A DNA stretch of 64,000 nucleotides from contig NZ_JARNTV010000003.1 of assembly GCF_029433115.1 (NCBI RefSeq), positions 96,041 to 160,040 of the forward strand. Reading direction: 5' to 3'. Below, piece after piece: positions 61,715 through 64,000 of this stretch. Numbering within the stretch: the stretch's first letter is position 1; every line of letters begins with the position of its first letter. A program made the position numbers and the translations under genes. The notes below the pieces were generated by a model that had not been told where the DNA came from, made no database searches, and worked only from the letters and a program-made list of their open reading frames with translations. Source of the stretch: Sphingomonas sp. AOB5. GTDB lineage: Bacteria > Pseudomonadota > Alphaproteobacteria > Sphingomonadales > Sphingomonadaceae.

Positions 61715-62386
61715 ATGAGTCGTCCCATGAAGCTCCAGCTCTTCGGTCACCCCTTCTCCTCCTACACACAAAAGGCGCTGATCGCCCTTTACGAGAATGC
61801 GGTGGACTTCGATTTCCGCCTGATCGAGCCGCAAGAGGAAGCCAATTGCCGCGAGTTCGCAGCACTTGCGCCGATGGGCAAATTCCCGGTGCTGCTCGAT
61901 CGCGGCCGCACGATCATCGAATCGACCGGTATCATCGAATATCTCGCGATTCACCATCCCGGCCCGGTCGCGCTGATCCCCGCCGATCCCGATGCCGCGC
62001 TCGACGCCCGCATCTTCGATCGCGTGTTCGACAATTACATTATGGATGCGATGCAGCCGCTGGTGAACAACATGCTCCGCCCCACGGAGCATCGCGATCC
62101 GCATATCGCAACCTATGTCCACCGCGCGCTCGACCGCGCCTATGCTTGGCTCGACACCCATATGGCCGGGCGAGAATGGGCCGCGGGCGACAGCTTCGGC
62201 CTGGCCGATTGCGCCGCCGCGCCGTCGCTCTTCTATGCCGACTGGGCCTATGAGATCCCGGCCTCGCACGTCCATCTCAAGGCCTATCGCGCGCGCCTGC
62301 TCGCCCGTCCCTCCTTCGCCCGCGCAGTCGATGGCGGACGCCCGTACCACCACTATTTCCCCCTTGGGGCACCCACTAGGGATTAA
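61715..62386 (+). CDS. glutathione S-transferase family protein
   Basis: A 223-aa protein with a thioredoxin-like N-terminal domain (LQLFGHPFSSYTQKALIALYEN, then PMGKFPVLLDRGRTIIESTGIIEYL, where the cis-Pro VLL and IIES bind glutathione) and an all-helical C-terminal domain (WAAGDSFGLADCAAAPSLFYADW). The active-site Ser is probably in PFSSYTQK. Its substrate is unknown. ATG 61715 or 61727 could be the start; neither has a clear ribosome binding site. Confidence 0.9.
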   Translation: MSRPMKLQLFGHPFSSYTQKALIALYENAVDFDFRLIEPQEEANCREFAALAPMGKFPVLLDRGRTIIESTGIIEYLAIHHPGPVALIPADPDAALDARIFDRVFDNYIMDAMQPLVNNMLRPTEHRDPHIATYVHRALDRAYAWLDTHMAGREWAAGDSFGLADCAAAPSLFYADWAYEIPASHVHLKAYRARLLARPSFARAVDGGRPYHHYFPLGAPTRD

Positions 62387-62440
62387 CCGAAATTAGGAGG
62401 TTAACGGGCTGTAGGATTAAGACTTTCTTCAGGCCCGGAG

Positions 62441-62472
62441 ACCCACCCTCGCCGCGGGATTCGGTGGGGTTT
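62441..62472 (+). terminator. hairpin between the GST and multi-PilZ genes
   Basis: ACCCACC and GGTGGGGT pair over a GC-rich loop and are followed by TTGTGTATG. The stem ends just before the PilZ gene start, so it could end GST transcription or form a leader structure that hides the next start codon. Confidence 0.45.
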
Positions 62473-62476
62473 GTGT

Positions 62477-63436
62477 ATGACGCAGGGGCTTAGGTCTGCG
62501 ACGATTTTCTGCTTGAGCGCAGATCTTCCGGCATCGATTCCATCATCCGCAACGGCCGATCAGTTCGATCCCGCAACGCTTGTCGGCGAAACCAGCCGCG
62601 AGGCCTGCCATGTCCGCAAGCTCAGCGCCGCCGGCGCCACGCTGCGCACGCTCGCCCCGATCGAGGAGGGCAGCCGGTTCACCCTGCTGCTCGACAATGG
62701 CCAAGCGATCGAAGGCGAGATCAGCTGGACCGACGAGGACGAAGCCGGTTTCCTGTTCGACACGCCGATCGACGTGGTCGGCGCGCTCGCTCGCAACCTC
62801 GCCCATCTGCCCGCCGAACGCCGCCGCGTGCCCCGCGTCGAGTTGCACCAGACCGTCTCGATCCGCCGTGGCAACAAGGTCCAGTTCGCCCGTACCCGCG
62901 ACGTCTCTCAGGCGGGCGTCGGCATCGATATCGAATTCGCGCTGGAAACGGACGAGGACGTCCAGATCGCCTTTGACGGCCTCCGCCCGATCGAGGGTCA
63001 GGTCCGCTGGTCGCAGGGCCGCCACGCCGGCATCGCATTCGAAAGCGAGCTTGGCTGGCAGATCCTCATGCCATGGCTGCGTCAGGTCCAGGGCCGCCCG
63101 TCGCGCATCCACGCGATCCGCAATCTCGGCATCCATGAGGAGGAAAAGGGCTTCGGCCTGAAGGCGGACAAGGCCGCGCTCCATCTCGATGCCCCCGGCA
63201 GCGTCCGCGAAGGCGCCCGCTGGTGGAATGTCCGCGTCCGCAGCCTCACCTCGGGGCTGGTCGAGTTCGAAGCCGATGCCTCCATCGAAAAGGGCGCCGC
63301 GCTGTGGATCACCCTGCCCGGCACCACCGGCTGGCCCGGCACGGTGATCGAGGCCGATCAGGGCCGCTACCTCGCCGAATTCCGCATCCCCCTGCGCCAG
63401 CACGAACTGGACCGGATCGCAGCGCGGGATCTCTAG
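62477..63436 (+). CDS. protein with three PilZ-like modules
   Basis: A 319-aa protein. The middle module (about 110-190) has the clearest PilZ motif: ERRRVPRVELHQTVSIRRG, then RDVSQAGVGIDIEFA, giving the R-R-x-x-R and D-x-S-x-x-G halves for c-di-GMP. A first module (35-105, VRKLSAAGATLRTLAPIEEGSRFTLLL; WTDEDEAGFLFDT) and a third (245-310, VRVRSLTSGLVEFEADASIEKG; GRYLAEFRI) have the same strand pattern without the arginines. ATG 62477 or GTG 62471 could be the start. Three modules in one chain suggest one sensor and two structural copies. Confidence 0.78.
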   Translation: MTQGLRSATIFCLSADLPASIPSSATADQFDPATLVGETSREACHVRKLSAAGATLRTLAPIEEGSRFTLLLDNGQAIEGEISWTDEDEAGFLFDTPIDVVGALARNLAHLPAERRRVPRVELHQTVSIRRGNKVQFARTRDVSQAGVGIDIEFALETDEDVQIAFDGLRPIEGQVRWSQGRHAGIAFESELGWQILMPWLRQVQGRPSRIHAIRNLGIHEEEKGFGLKADKAALHLDAPGSVREGARWWNVRVRSLTSGLVEFEADASIEKGAALWITLPGTTGWPGTVIEADQGRYLAEFRIPLRQHELDRIAARDL

Positions 63437-63496
63437 GTCCGCGTCGCCGAATATTCCCCTGTTCCAACCCACCTGATCTGTGCCACCGCTTTCGCG

Positions 63497-64000
63497 ATGG
63501 CCACCCTCCTCCCCGTAGCCGAAGCCCAGTCGCGCCTGCTCGCGCTCACCGAACCACTGCCGGTCGAAACCGTGCCGCTGGCGCGAGCCGCAAACCGCTA
63601 CGCCGCTGACCCCATCGCCGCGCTGCGCACCCAGCCTGCCGCCGATCTCTCGGCGATGGACGGCTATGCGATCCGCTTCGCCGACATGCCCGGGCCGTGG
63701 CAGGTGATCGGTGAGAGTGCCGCCGGACGCAGCTTCGCGGGGCGGGTTGCGCGCGGACAGGCCGTCCGCATCTTCACCGGCGCCCATGTCCCCGCGGGCG
63801 CGGACACCGTCCTCGTCCAGGAGGAAGCCACCCGCTACGGCGGCGCGCTCCACCTTACCGGCGAAGGACCGCCCCATCAGGGTCGCAACATCCGCCGCCG
63901 CGGTCTCGATTTTACCGAAGGCGACACGCTGATCGAAGCGGGCGAGCCGCTCACCCCAGCCCGGCTCGCGCTCGCGGGCGTGGCCGGCCATGCCGCCCTG
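63497..64000 (+). CDS. moeA: molybdopterin molybdotransferase MoeA (5' part)
   Basis: The first 168 codons of MoeA, cut by the window end. It inserts molybdate into adenylylated molybdopterin. It reads MATLLPVAEAQSRLLALTEP, then the highly conserved SAMDGYAIRFAD, GRVARGQAVRIFTGAHVPAGADTVLVQEE, and NIRRRGLDFTEGDTLIEAGEPLTPARLALA. All are family hallmarks. ATG 63497 has no strong ribosome binding site. It is separated from moaC by eight genes. Confidence 0.95.
   Translation, partial: MATLLPVAEAQSRLLALTEPLPVETVPLARAANRYAADPIAALRTQPAADLSAMDGYAIRFADMPGPWQVIGESAAGRSFAGRVARGQAVRIFTGAHVPAGADTVLVQEEATRYGGALHLTGEGPPHQGRNIRRRGLDFTEGDTLIEAGEPLTPARLALAGVAGHAAL

Overview
The window is a GC-rich chromosomal segment of a Sphingomonas-like alphaproteobacterium (Sphingomonadales). 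The assignment is an inference. It rests on the dense, mixed-strand layout with many GTG and TTG starts, on TonB-dependent receptor (TBDR) carbohydrate loci, on an RcdA/DUF1465 gene, on paired DUF465 (YdcH-like) genes, on a one-cysteine DksA-type protein and on PilZ proteins. No rRNA, tRNA, CRISPR array, transposase or phage gene was seen.

Layout. 1-3191 (minus strand): DUF2946 protein, TBDR and PepSY membrane protein, probably metal or siderophore uptake. 3240-4394: YcaQ-like winged-helix protein. 4478-20950: a 16.5 kb sugar locus. It holds GH29 alpha-L-fucosidase and a FucP-type permease (plus strand), convergent with TBDR, GH35 beta-galactosidase and GH31-PA14 alpha-xylosidase (minus strand). 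A flavin-dependent halogenase is divergent from the TBDR. Then come L-fuconate dehydratase, a RhaM-type mutarotase, an aldo/keto reductase, a short-chain dehydrogenase and an IclR regulator. The three glycosidases match the three side-chain linkages of fucosylated xyloglucan (Fuc-Gal-Xyl), and the following genes fit the non-phosphorylative L-fucose pathway. The lactonase and the diketo-acid hydrolase of that pathway are not in the window.

21124-29058: small membrane proteins, gamma-carbonic anhydrase family, nitronate monooxygenase, RcdA, two DUF465 genes, PilZ, DksA, a long Ser/Thr/Gly-rich protein with an exosortase-like C-terminal tail, and a host-attachment family protein. 29204-36183: serS, a degenerate LytM lipoprotein, a K+ channel, DUF486, DUF1761, rimO and a divergent M14-like peptidase. 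36259-38256: a TIR, charged-helix, transmembrane and MORN protein. It can only include the whole TIR domain if translation starts at a CTG codon, and its 3' part looks compositionally foreign. 38277-46520: hypothetical proteins, M17 aminopeptidase, DUF2252, GFA, DUF418, an MFS exporter and tpiA.

46653-64000: a PpiD-like foldase followed by the tryptophan/molybdopterin set trpE, trpG, trpD, trpC, moaC and moeA, on one strand but split by three blocks of accessory genes. moeA runs off the window. CAGCGAAGGCTGG-type inverted-repeat pairs lie in three intergenic gaps (about 24.1, 50.2 and 52.7 kb), and a very long GC hairpin sits at 24.7 kb. The sites with most novelty are the halogenase-containing fucose/xyloglucan locus with its AT-rich promoter motifs, and the TIR-MORN gene.
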